Source: Clostridiales bacterium (GTDB taxonomy: Bacteria > Bacillota > Clostridia > WRLR01). From it: a DNA stretch of 7,712 nt. Below the pieces are notes generated by a model. It searched no databases. It was given only the letters and a program-made list of their open reading frames with translations, and was not told the origin of the DNA. The stretch is from assembly GCA_031287655.1 (NCBI GenBank), contig JAITSR010000159.1, forward strand, positions 1-7,712, given 5' to 3'. A program made the translations under genes and the position numbers. This document shows, one piece after another, positions 1 to 5,796 of the stretch. Each line of letters opens with the position of its first letter. Within the stretch, counting starts at the first letter, position 1.

Positions 1-141
1 CGCGTTCATGAGCGCTTTCCTCGCGTTCGTGAGCGTCCTCTCCACGCTCCCAAGTACCCCCATCGCGTTCGCGCGCGCCTTCTCCGCGTTCGCGCGCGTC
101 CCCATCTCGTCCAAGGGCGCTCCCCTCGCGTTTGATCCCCG
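1..141 (-). repeat. 21-bp tandem repeats coding a 7-residue unit, open at window edge
   Basis: Read on the minus strand in the DUF445 gene frame, residues 346-392 fall into successive 7-residue units: AGIKREG, SALGRDG, DARERGE, GARERDG, GTWERGE, DAHEREE, SAHER. The loose consensus is small-Ala-x-Glu-Arg-x-Gly/Glu. On the plus strand the same period shows as CGCGTT- or CGCGTTCG-type starts at 1, 22, 64, 85 and 127. The units nearest the edge (1-105) are the most alike. The array continues beyond position 1, so the copy number cannot be given. Confidence 0.8.
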
Positions 142-1177
142 CCGCCGGAGCGTCCGCCCACCCGAGCAGTTCCGCGATACTCCGCCCCTCGATCGCGCGC
201 GCAAAGCGCTCCGTCACACGCGCGTCCATCACAAGATAGGCCGCGCGGCGCGCGAACAGACGCGTCTGCTCCGCGAGCTCCCGCCCCGGAATCGCGCAGA
301 ACTCCGCGAGCGCGGCCTCGAGCCCGAGTCCGATTTTCACGAACGCGTCCTCTCCGATCAGCTGCCGAATCCGCACGGAACCGTAGGATGCGCAAAACTC
401 CGCGCGCGCCGCCGCAAATTCCGGATTCTGTGAAAGTTCTGAAATCAGGCGCGTACACAGCGCCTCAATCGCTTCCTCAAAACCGTCCCGGTCCGGCCGC
501 TCCGGAACGCCATCCAAATCCGGCCGCTCCGGAACACCATCCAAGTCCGACCGCTCCGGAACACCATCCGGATCGGGTGACCACTCCGGAACACCGTCCT
601 CCGTAAGGACCTCGGCGAGCGCGCCAAAAAGCCACGCGACCGCATGACCCGCGGCCTCCGCCGCGAAGTCCGCCTCGTCGCCGCTCGCATGTTCCGAGCC
701 CGCGGCCCCAACCGCTCCGCCGCACACGCCCTCCGCGTCCTCTCCCGCGCCCTCCGCAGCCGTCGCCGCATCGCAGGCACCCGCCACTGCCTCGCCGTCC
801 GCGGCCTCCGCACCATCTCCCGCACGCTCCGCGTCCCAGCGCTCCGCCGCAGACAAAACGCGGCCGCAGGCGTCATAGAAACACCGCACGGCCGCGTCGA
901 TCAATTCCTTGCTTTCCAAGCGCGCGCGCACCGTCTCGGGCCGGACCAGTTCCTCCTCGACGAGCCGGAGCAGCCCTTTGGTAAATTCTGCGCGCGTCTT
1001 CGGGATCACGCCGCCAAACCGGAAGCGCCCGATCCCATATTCCTTAAAAATCATTCGCAGCGCGGCGTCATTTGTGATATAGCCCGTCCACGCCCCGATC
1101 AAAAGGCCCGGCAGAATCCGCGGCAAAACCCGCGTGAGCCAGATCAAAAGCTCCGGCCAAAGCCCCTGCCCTGCCAC
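1..1177 (-). CDS. DUF445-family membrane protein, repeat-expanded, 3' end outside window
   Basis: A single minus-strand frame stays open from GTG at 1177 to the window edge (392 codons, no stop), so the C-terminus is missing. Residues 10-34 are a hydrophobic segment running into GYITND (32-37), then LRMIFKEYGIGRF and VIPKTRAEF to about residue 65. This is the N-terminal signature of DUF445 (YheB-like) proteins, which have membrane helices at the ends around a long helical middle; their function is unknown. Residues 66-108 and 232-340 look like ordinary helical DUF445 sequence. Between them lies an Ala/Gly/Glu/Asp-rich insert (about 112-194) and four tandem 9-residue units (195-231). From about 346 on, 7-residue units rich in Arg and Glu begin. 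The GTG start is chosen because GGAG lies 9 bases upstream. It follows the M16 peptidase stop by two bases, so the two are probably co-translated. The family call is firm; the function is not known. Confidence 0.85.
   Translation of the reverse strand, partial: MAGQGLWPELLIWLTRVLPRILPGLLIGAWTGYITNDAALRMIFKEYGIGRFRFGGVIPKTRAEFTKGLLRLVEEELVRPETVRARLESKELIDAAVRCFYDACGRVLSAAERWDAERAGDGAEAADGEAVAGACDAATAAEGAGEDAEGVCGGAVGAAGSEHASGDEADFAAEAAGHAVAWLFGALAEVLTEDGVPEWSPDPDGVPERSDLDGVPERPDLDGVPERPDRDGFEEAIEALCTRLISELSQNPEFAAARAEFCASYGSVRIRQLIGEDAFVKIGLGLEAALAEFCAIPGRELAEQTRLFARRAAYLVMDARVTERFARAIEGRSIAELLGWADAPAAGIKREGSALGRDGDARERGEGARERDGGTWERGEDAHEREESAHER
485..595 (-). repeat. Four tandem units of 27-30 bp coding GVPERPDLD-type repeats
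   Basis: In the DUF445 frame four units follow one another: GVPEWSPDPD (595-566), GVPERSDLD (565-539), GVPERPDLD (538-512) and GVPERPDRD (511-485). Every unit begins with the same 12 bases apart from one third-position change in the last copy (GGTGTTCCGGAG, or GGCGTTCCGGAG). This points to recent duplication by slippage or unequal crossing-over. All copies are multiples of three, so the frame is kept. Confidence 0.9.
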
Positions 1178-1179
1178 CG

Positions 1180-2445
1180 CTAAAAACTCCGCAGCACTTG
1201 TTCGAGCCTGTCGTCAACGCAGCCGACCGCGGAGATCGCGATCTTGTCGAGCGCAAAGACGCGCTCCGTGACCTCATATGCCTTTTCGAGCGTCACGGCC
1301 TCCACTTTCTGCACGATCTCGTCGGGCGTATTCACATACCCCAGCAAAAGCTCCGACTTGCCGATCGACGTCATGCGCGCGTTTACGCTCTCGAGTCCCA
1401 TCAAAAAATTCCCCTTGAACTGCTCCTTCGACTTTTCGAGCAAATCCCCGGTCATGCCGGAGGCCCGGAACGTCCGCAGCTCGTCGACAATCATGTTCAG
1501 CACGCGCTCCGTGCGGTCGAGCTGCATCCCTGCGTAGACCGTAAAAAGCCCCGCGTGCCGGTGCGCCGTCAGATACGAATAGATCGAATACACCAGCCCG
1601 AGATCCTCGCGGATTTTTTGAAACAGCACCGAACTCATGCCGCCCCCGAAAATGCTGTTCACGAGATGGAGCGCGTAATTGTCGTCATTGCCGATCTCGA
1701 TACCCGGCAGCCCGAGACACAGATGCACCTGCTCCGTGTCCTTTTGGCGGATGCGCGCGCCCGGCGCATACCGCGGGTGATCCGAGACAGGGGCCGCGGC
1801 CTCCCCGCTCGCCTTTAACTTGCGGAATTTCCGTTCGAGCGTCTGCCGCAGCGCGGACGGGTCAAAGCTGCCCGCGACCGAAATCACGACGTTCTGCGGG
1901 ATGTACTTTTCCGTCAGATACTGCCGCAGCACGGTCTTGTCGATCTTCACAAGCGACTCGGCGGTCCCGAGGATCGGCATCCCGAGCGGGCTGTCGCGCC
2001 ATACGGACTCCGTTAAAAGATCGTGGACGAGGTCCTCCGGCGAGTCCTCGTACATGTTGATTTCCTCCAAAATCACGCCGCGCTCCAAATTGATGTCCGG
2101 CTTCGTGAGCTTGGAATTGAGCAGAATGTCCGAAAGGATGTCGAGACTCTGCGCGAGGTGGATGTCGAGCGTTTTTGTATAAAAACAGGTGCAGTCCTTA
2201 AACGTAAACGCGTTGATCTGCCCGCCGATCGCGTCGATTTCCTCGGCGATCTGCTTTGCCGTGCGCGAGCGCGTCCCCTTGAACAGCATGTGCTCGATAA
2301 AATGCGAAACGCCGCTGTGTTCGGCGCGCTCAAAACGCGAACCAGCCCCGACCCAGACGCCGACCGCGACGGAGCGGACGGATTCCATCCGCTCACAGAT
2401 CACGCGGACCCCGTTTTGTAATGTAAATTCGTTGAACATAGCCAT
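1180..2445 (-). CDS. mlpA: M16-family zinc metallopeptidase (processing-peptidase-like, MlpA/YmxG type)
   Basis: The 421-residue product is a full-length single-chain M16B peptidase, related to the beta subunit of mitochondrial processing peptidase. The inverted zinc motif HFIEH is at residues 48-52 (ligands His48 and His52, catalytic Glu51). The distal zinc ligand is Glu128 in LEEINMYED, exactly 76 residues after His52 as the family requires. The second, non-catalytic half carries the glycine-rich FGGGMSSVLFQKIRED stretch (about 264-280), which contributes to substrate binding in M16 peptidases. In Bacillus the relative next to pnpA is mlpA/ymxG; its substrate is unclear. The start lies five bases after the pnp stop (TAG at 2453-2451). 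ATG 2445 and ATG 2439 are both possible, and TAGG sits 4 or 10 bases upstream respectively, so the shorter form (MFNEFTLQNG) may be the real one. It is predicted to be cytoplasmic, as no signal peptide is seen. Confidence 0.9.
   Translation of the reverse strand: MAMFNEFTLQNGVRVICERMESVRSVAVGVWVGAGSRFERAEHSGVSHFIEHMLFKGTRSRTAKQIAEEIDAIGGQINAFTFKDCTCFYTKTLDIHLAQSLDILSDILLNSKLTKPDINLERGVILEEINMYEDSPEDLVHDLLTESVWRDSPLGMPILGTAESLVKIDKTVLRQYLTEKYIPQNVVISVAGSFDPSALRQTLERKFRKLKASGEAAAPVSDHPRYAPGARIRQKDTEQVHLCLGLPGIEIGNDDNYALHLVNSIFGGGMSSVLFQKIREDLGLVYSIYSYLTAHRHAGLFTVYAGMQLDRTERVLNMIVDELRTFRASGMTGDLLEKSKEQFKGNFLMGLESVNARMTSIGKSELLLGYVNTPDEIVQKVEAVTLEKAYEVTERVFALDKIAISAVGCVDDRLEQVLRSF
1187..1190 (-). 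promoter_or_regulatory. Shine-Dalgarno deciding the DUF445 gene start
   Basis: GGAG lies inside the last codons of the upstream peptidase gene and is separated by 9 bases from GTG at 1177. This favours GTG 1177 over the in-frame TTG at 1147, where the nearest purine-rich stretch is only a few bases away. Confidence 0.6.
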
Positions 2446-2450
2446 CGCGC

Positions 2451-4547
2451 CTACTCGTCCAAAACTTTTGCGAGGTTGATCCGGCCCTGCTTGTCGATCT
2501 CGACGACCTTCACCTTCATCGCCTCGCCGACCGCCGTGACATCCTCGACCTTGTTGACGCGCTTTGCCGCAAGTTTTGAGATGTGGACAAGCCCTTCCTT
2601 TCCGGGTAAAAACTCGACGAACGCGCCGAACGTCATCAGACGCGTGACCTTGCCGTCAAAGACATCGCCGGGCGACGGATTTTTCACAATGCCCTCGATG
2701 ATCCGGATCGCCCTCATGCCCGCCTCAAGATCGGTCGTCGCGACATAGACCTTGCCGTCCTCCTCGACGTCGATCTTCACGCCGGTCTCCGCGATGATCC
2801 GGTTGATGACCTTGCCGCCGGTCCCGATCACATCGCGAATCTTCTCGGGATCGATCGACGTTGTAAGAATCTTCGGCGCGTACTCGGAAACCTGATCCCG
2901 ATGCTTTGGCAGCGTCGCGAGGATCACCTCGTCAATGATCTTGACGCGGCCCTTGCGCGTCAGCGCGAACGCGTCTTTAATGATGTCGTAGGAGAGGCCC
3001 GGGACCTTGATGTCCATCTGAATCGCGGTGATCCCGGCCTTTGTGCCGGCGACCTTGAAATCCATGTCGCCGAAAAAGTCCTCGATGCCCTGGATGTCCA
3101 TAAACGTGATGTACTTTTCCGGGTCCTCGTCGTCGACGATCAGCCCGGCGGAAATGCCCGCGACCGGCGCTTTGATCGGCACGCCGCCGTCCATCAGCGC
3201 AAGCGTGCTCGCGCAGACGCTGCCCTGCGAGGTCGAGCCGTTTGACATCAGAACCTCGGAAACGAGCCGGATCGCGTATGGGAACGTCACGTCGTCCGGG
3301 ATCACGGGCTCAAGCGCCCGCTCAGCAAGCGCGCCGTGGCCGATCTCCCTGCGGCCGGGGCCGCGCGAAGGCCGCGCCTCGCCGACGCTGTACGACGGAA
3401 AGTTGTAATGGTGCATGTAGCGCTTCGTCTCCTCAAGGTCGACGCCGTCGAGACGCTGGACCTCGGACATCGGCGCGATCGTGAGCGCGGTCAAAACCTG
3501 CGTCTGCCCGCGCGAAAAGAGCGCCGAGCCGTGGACGCGCGGCAAAAGGCCGACTTCCGCGCTCAGGGGCCGGATGTCCTCGAGCGCCCTGCCGTCGACG
3601 CGCTTTTGTTCCTTCATCAGATATTCGCGAACGACCTTTTTTTCAAGGTTGTAAACCGCTTCTTTGACTACCGCCGGGGCGACCGGCGCCTCGGGGTATT
3701 TTTCGGCGAGCCGCTCCTGCACGGCAGCCGTGAGCTTTAGGATCGCGTCGTCACGGTCCTGCTTTTCGACCGCGAGCACCGCGCTCCGCATTTCGTCATA
3801 GGCAAAAGCCTTGACGTCCGCGAACAGCGCTTCCGGCACCGCGGAGGAATTGTACTGGATTTTGGGTTTGCCGACCTCCGCGACGATTTGATTGATCAGC
3901 GCGACGATCTTTTTGATCTCCTGATGCCCCTTGACGATCGCGTCGAGCATGACGTCCTCCGGCACCTCGTCGGCGCCGGCCTCGATCATCATGATCTTGT
4001 CCGCCGTGCCGACAAGCGTCACGTACATCGCGCTCGCCTCGCGCTGCGCCTGCGTCGGGTTCAGGACGACCTGCCCGTCGACAAGGCCGAGGATCACGCC
4101 GCCGATCGGCCCGTTGAACGGAATGTTTGAAATGCTGACGGCGACGGAAGCGCCGACCATCGCCGCGATCTCGGGGGAATTGTCCTGCTCAACCGAGAGC
4201 ACCGTGTTCACAACCGTGACGTCGTTGCGCAGGTCCTTGGGGAACAGCGGCCTCATCGGCCTGTCGATGTTGCGGGACGTCAGGACCGCCTTTTCGGTCG
4301 GCCTGCCCTCGCGCTTGATGAAGCCGCCCGGAATCTTGCCGACCGAGTAGAGCTTTTCCTCGTAGTCGACGCTGAGCGGGAAGAAGTCGATCCCCTCCCT
4401 CGGCGACTCCGACATCGTGGCCGCGGAAATAATCGCCGTGTCGCCGTAGCGGATCAACGCCGAACCGTTCGCAAGCTGCGCGAGACGACCGACCTCGACG
4501 GTCAGCTCCCTGCCCGCAAAGTCAATGCTGTACACTTTCTTTTCCAT
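2451..4547 (-). CDS. pnp: Polyribonucleotide nucleotidyltransferase (PNPase)
   Basis: This 698-residue protein is of normal PNPase length. It degrades RNA 3'-to-5' by phosphorolysis as a trimer and can also add tails. The first RNase PH-like core is at about 10-140, a helical linker at about 240-310, and the second core at about 320-550. The phosphate-binding stretch FSRGQTQ is at 344-350 and the acidic metal-binding stretch GDMDFKVAGT at 493-502. A KH domain carries the VIGTGGKVI loop (573-581), and an S1 domain fills 628-693 (GKVTRLMTFGAFVEF, GLVHIS). The tail ends directly after the S1 domain with no long acidic extension. The Shine-Dalgarno GGAGAGGA (4567-4560) is about 12 bases from the ATG, a somewhat long spacing. 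It lies downstream of rpsO, the usual bacterial order, and is probably read from the rpsO promoter. Confidence 0.98.
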   Translation of the reverse strand: MEKKVYSIDFAGRELTVEVGRLAQLANGSALIRYGDTAIISAATMSESPREGIDFFPLSVDYEEKLYSVGKIPGGFIKREGRPTEKAVLTSRNIDRPMRPLFPKDLRNDVTVVNTVLSVEQDNSPEIAAMVGASVAVSISNIPFNGPIGGVILGLVDGQVVLNPTQAQREASAMYVTLVGTADKIMMIEAGADEVPEDVMLDAIVKGHQEIKKIVALINQIVAEVGKPKIQYNSSAVPEALFADVKAFAYDEMRSAVLAVEKQDRDDAILKLTAAVQERLAEKYPEAPVAPAVVKEAVYNLEKKVVREYLMKEQKRVDGRALEDIRPLSAEVGLLPRVHGSALFSRGQTQVLTALTIAPMSEVQRLDGVDLEETKRYMHHYNFPSYSVGEARPSRGPGRREIGHGALAERALEPVIPDDVTFPYAIRLVSEVLMSNGSTSQGSVCASTLALMDGGVPIKAPVAGISAGLIVDDEDPEKYITFMDIQGIEDFFGDMDFKVAGTKAGITAIQMDIKVPGLSYDIIKDAFALTRKGRVKIIDEVILATLPKHRDQVSEYAPKILTTSIDPEKIRDVIGTGGKVINRIIAETGVKIDVEEDGKVYVATTDLEAGMRAIRIIEGIVKNPSPGDVFDGKVTRLMTFGAFVEFLPGKEGLVHISKLAAKRVNKVEDVTAVGEAMKVKVVEIDKQGRINLAKVLDE

Positions 4548-4568
4548 GTAATCTATTTTTCCTCTCCA

Positions 4569-4596
4569 TTTATAATCCGCTTCATGAACCGCACAA
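4569..4596 (-). promoter_or_regulatory. Weak candidate promoter ahead of pnp
   Basis: On the minus strand TTGTGC (4596-4591) and TATAAA (4574-4569) are separated by 16 bases, just upstream of the pnp ribosome binding site. The -35 match is only fair and the spacing is one short of ideal. It could give pnp some transcription independent of rpsO. Confidence 0.3.
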
Positions 4597-4609
4597 ACTT
4601 ACATGAACA

Positions 4610-4632
4610 GGGGCGCGGTTGCTCCGCGCCCC
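4610..4632 (-). other. Perfect 9-bp G+C hairpin between rpsO and pnp
   Basis: Minus-strand RNA reads GGGGCGCGG, loop AGCAA, CCGCGCCCC, starting 10 bases after the rpsO stop. The bases after the stem (TGTTCATG) are not a proper U-tract, so this is a weak terminator at best. In E. coli the rpsO-pnp gap holds a terminator and a stem cut by RNase III that lets PNPase control its own message. This hairpin is placed where such a control or processing stem would be, but that role is inferred. Confidence 0.6.
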
Positions 4633-4642
4633 GGCTGTCTGA

Positions 4643-4906
4643 TTAGTGCCTCAAATTCAGCTTTGCGATCAGCGTCCTGTAGCGCCCGATGTCGAGCCGC
4701 ATCAGGTAATTCAGCATCCCGCGCCGCTGGCCGACCATTTTTAGCAGCCCGCGCCGCGAGTGGTGATCCTTCTTGTGCTCCTTTAGGTGATCGTTCAGAT
4801 GATTAATCCGCTCGGTCAGGATCGCGACCTGAACCTCCGGCGAGCCCGTGTCGCCGTCGTGCAGCTTATACTGCTCAATAATGCCCGTTTTCTGCTCTTT
4901 TTGCAT
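4643..4906 (-). CDS. rpsO: Small ribosomal subunit protein S15
   Basis: The 87-residue product is close to the usual 89 for bS15/uS15. It binds 16S rRNA at the helix 20/21/22 junction and is a primary assembly protein of the 30S platform. Family landmarks are visible in order: the DTGSPEVQVAILTERI helix (19-34), the HLKEHKKDHHSRRGLL stretch (40-55), which carries the rRNA-binding His/Asp/Ser residues, and the MVGQRRGMLNYL helix (57-68). The ATG at 4906 is preceded by GGAGGG (4920-4915) with 8 bases between, so the start is secure. A good promoter and a structured leader lie directly upstream, and pnp follows after 95 bases. S15 often represses its own mRNA in bacteria. Confidence 0.98.
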   Translation of the reverse strand: MQKEQKTGIIEQYKLHDGDTGSPEVQVAILTERINHLNDHLKEHKKDHHSRRGLLKMVGQRRGMLNYLMRLDIGRYRTLIAKLNLRH

Positions 4907-4993
4907 GGTTTATGCCCTCCATTTTATAGTTTCGATGCTCCAAAAGCTGGGTAACAGGACGGAGCCCCCTGTAACCAAGCGAATGGAAAAATA
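4907..4993 (-). promoter_or_regulatory. rpsO 5' leader with candidate pseudoknot (possible S15 autoregulation site)
   Basis: The transcript would begin near 4993, judged from the promoter. Minus-strand GGTTACAGG (4976-4968) pairs with CCTGTTACC (4958-4950) with one T-T mismatch, leaving the 9-base loop GGGCTCCGT. The loop stretch GCTCC (4965-4961) is complementary to GGAGC downstream (4941-4937), which would form an H-type pseudoknot. The same loop CTCC could instead pair with GGAG of the Shine-Dalgarno (4920-4915). The pairings are seen in the sequence; the regulatory role rests on analogy with other rpsO leaders. Confidence 0.5.
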
Positions 4994-4999
4994 CAACTT

Positions 5000-5028
5000 A
5001 TCTTAGCACACGTTATACGTCTTGTAAA
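5000..5028 (-). promoter_or_regulatory. Sigma-70-type promoter for rpsO-pnp
   Basis: On the minus strand, TTTACA (5028-5023), 17 bases, then TAAGAT (5005-5000), preceded by TG one base upstream (TGCTAAGAT, an extended -10). It lies in a locally A+T-rich pocket after the hairpin-dense region and about 95 bases from the rpsO start. It probably serves rpsO, pnp, the M16 peptidase and the DUF445 gene. Confidence 0.8.
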
Positions 5029-5057
5029 GAAAATGGTCGCTCGCAGTCCGCTCGCTT

Positions 5058-5343
5058 GTAACTAGTCAGCGGTTAACGTGTTCGCAATCGTCGCCGTGGC
5101 CGGGTCAAGGCCCCGTCGTTCGCTCCCGCTCACTTCCACGGCTCGTTGCTCACACTATTTCCACTTCGCTTCATCCGCCTCCCGGCGGCGCTCAGTTCCA
5201 CCGCTGGAACGCCGGACTTCCGGCGCGCGGCGCATCCTAGCCTCCACTTTCTCGCTCCAACGAGTTCCACCCTGCAACGCCAATCCATGGCGTTGCAGCA
5301 CGTTCATTCGGGAGACGTTGCGGAGCAACGTCTGACTTGTTAC
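5058..5343. repeat. Gene-free hairpin-dense element with imperfect terminal inverted repeats
   Basis: The ends GTAACTAGTCAG (5058-5069) and CTGACTTGTTAC (5332-5343) are inverted copies with one mismatch in 12. Inside are perfect stems: AGACGTTGC/GCAACGTCT with loop of 3 (5313-5333), CTGCAACGCC/GGCGTTGCAG with loop of 7 (5272-5298), CGCCGGA/TCCGGCG with loop of 2 (5210-5225), GTTCCA/TGGAAC with loop of 4 (5195-5210), and CCGCC/GGCGG (5175-5188). GCCGTGG and CCACGGC on the minus strand also pair around 5093-5143. The minus strand has several GTGGAA copies, most followed by a GAGC-type stretch, suggesting a degenerate direct repeat. No convincing gene is seen. It may be a small non-autonomous mobile element, a structured RNA, or both. 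Confidence 0.55.
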
Positions 5344-5349
5344 GCTCCC

Positions 5350-5733
5350 TTATGCTTCGACGGGTTTGTCGACATCTTTGATCGCCCACTTCTTCACTTC
5401 GATTTGCGTCCGCTCGACGCTCGACTCCACGGTTACGACGTCGTCCTTCAGGTTCACGATCTTGCCGACGATCCCGCTGTGCAGCGTCACGCGATAGCCG
5501 ACCTGAAGCGAGTTCAAAAGCTCCTTCGCCTTCTTATCCTTGCGCTTTTGCGGCATATACACCATCAGGTACATCACGACCCCAAAAAACGCGAGGTAGC
5601 CCAAGAGCGGCAAAAAGCTCGCCAAGCCCCCCGCGGCCGCGGGATCGACGGCGCCGCTATCCGCCGCGGCGCCAACCGCGCCGAACACAAACGGCAGAGC
5701 GCCCGGCCAAATCTTTCTCAACAACTGTCTCAT
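5350..5733 (-). CDS. yajC: YajC, Sec translocase accessory membrane protein
   Basis: The 127-residue product has the YajC layout: one strong membrane helix at 40-59 (FLPLLGYLAFF...), the family motif YMPQKRKDKK at 59-68, then a small cytoplasmic beta domain with GYRVTLHSGIVGKIVNL (79-95). YajC associates with SecDF and SecYEG in protein export. The ATG at 5733 is chosen because AAGGGGGA (5749-5742) lies 8 bases upstream; an in-frame TTG further up has no such site. Before the membrane helix there is an extra N-terminal part, MRQLLRKIW followed by a weakly hydrophobic stretch and AAADSGA (about 10-28), which resembles a signal peptide and is unusual for the family. tgt lies 63 bases upstream, as is common, but secD is absent downstream; the hairpin-dense element begins seven bases after the stop. 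Confidence 0.93.
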   Translation of the reverse strand: MRQLLRKIWPGALPFVFGAVGAAADSGAVDPAAAGGLASFLPLLGYLAFFGVVMYLMVYMPQKRKDKKAKELLNSLQVGYRVTLHSGIVGKIVNLKDDVVTVESSVERTQIEVKKWAIKDVDKPVEA

Positions 5734-5741
5734 CTTCACTG

Positions 5742-5749
5742 TCCCCCTT
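5742..5749 (-). promoter_or_regulatory. Strong Shine-Dalgarno deciding the yajC start
   Basis: AAGGGGGA with an 8-base spacer to ATG 5733 fixes the start and makes the longer in-frame TTG form (from 5766) unlikely. Confidence 0.8.
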
Positions 5750-5796
5750 AAAGTTTTTGAATACAACCTTGTCCACTTTATTTTGCGTAAAAAAAA

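Noticed and set aside
485..595. Regularly spaced repeats considered as a CRISPR array
   Set aside because: Units are directly adjacent with no unique spacers, stay in a coding frame, and no cas gene is present.
445..876. Arg-rich open frames in other registers over the start of the window, on both strands
   Set aside because: They are out-of-frame readings of the DUF445 gene and its repeats. Only the frame from GTG 1177 has family signature, ribosome site and uninterrupted length.
5155..5307. Minus-strand open frame of 50 codons inside the hairpin-dense element, starting ATG 5307
   Set aside because: It has no convincing Shine-Dalgarno, spans several perfect hairpins, and reads as Arg/Glu-rich text expected by chance from the G+C-rich repeats. 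No family resemblance is seen.
5789..5796. Run of eight T on the minus strand just after the tgt stop, considered as a terminator
   Set aside because: No stem of useful length precedes the run, and yajC follows closely with a strong ribosome site, so readthrough is more likely.
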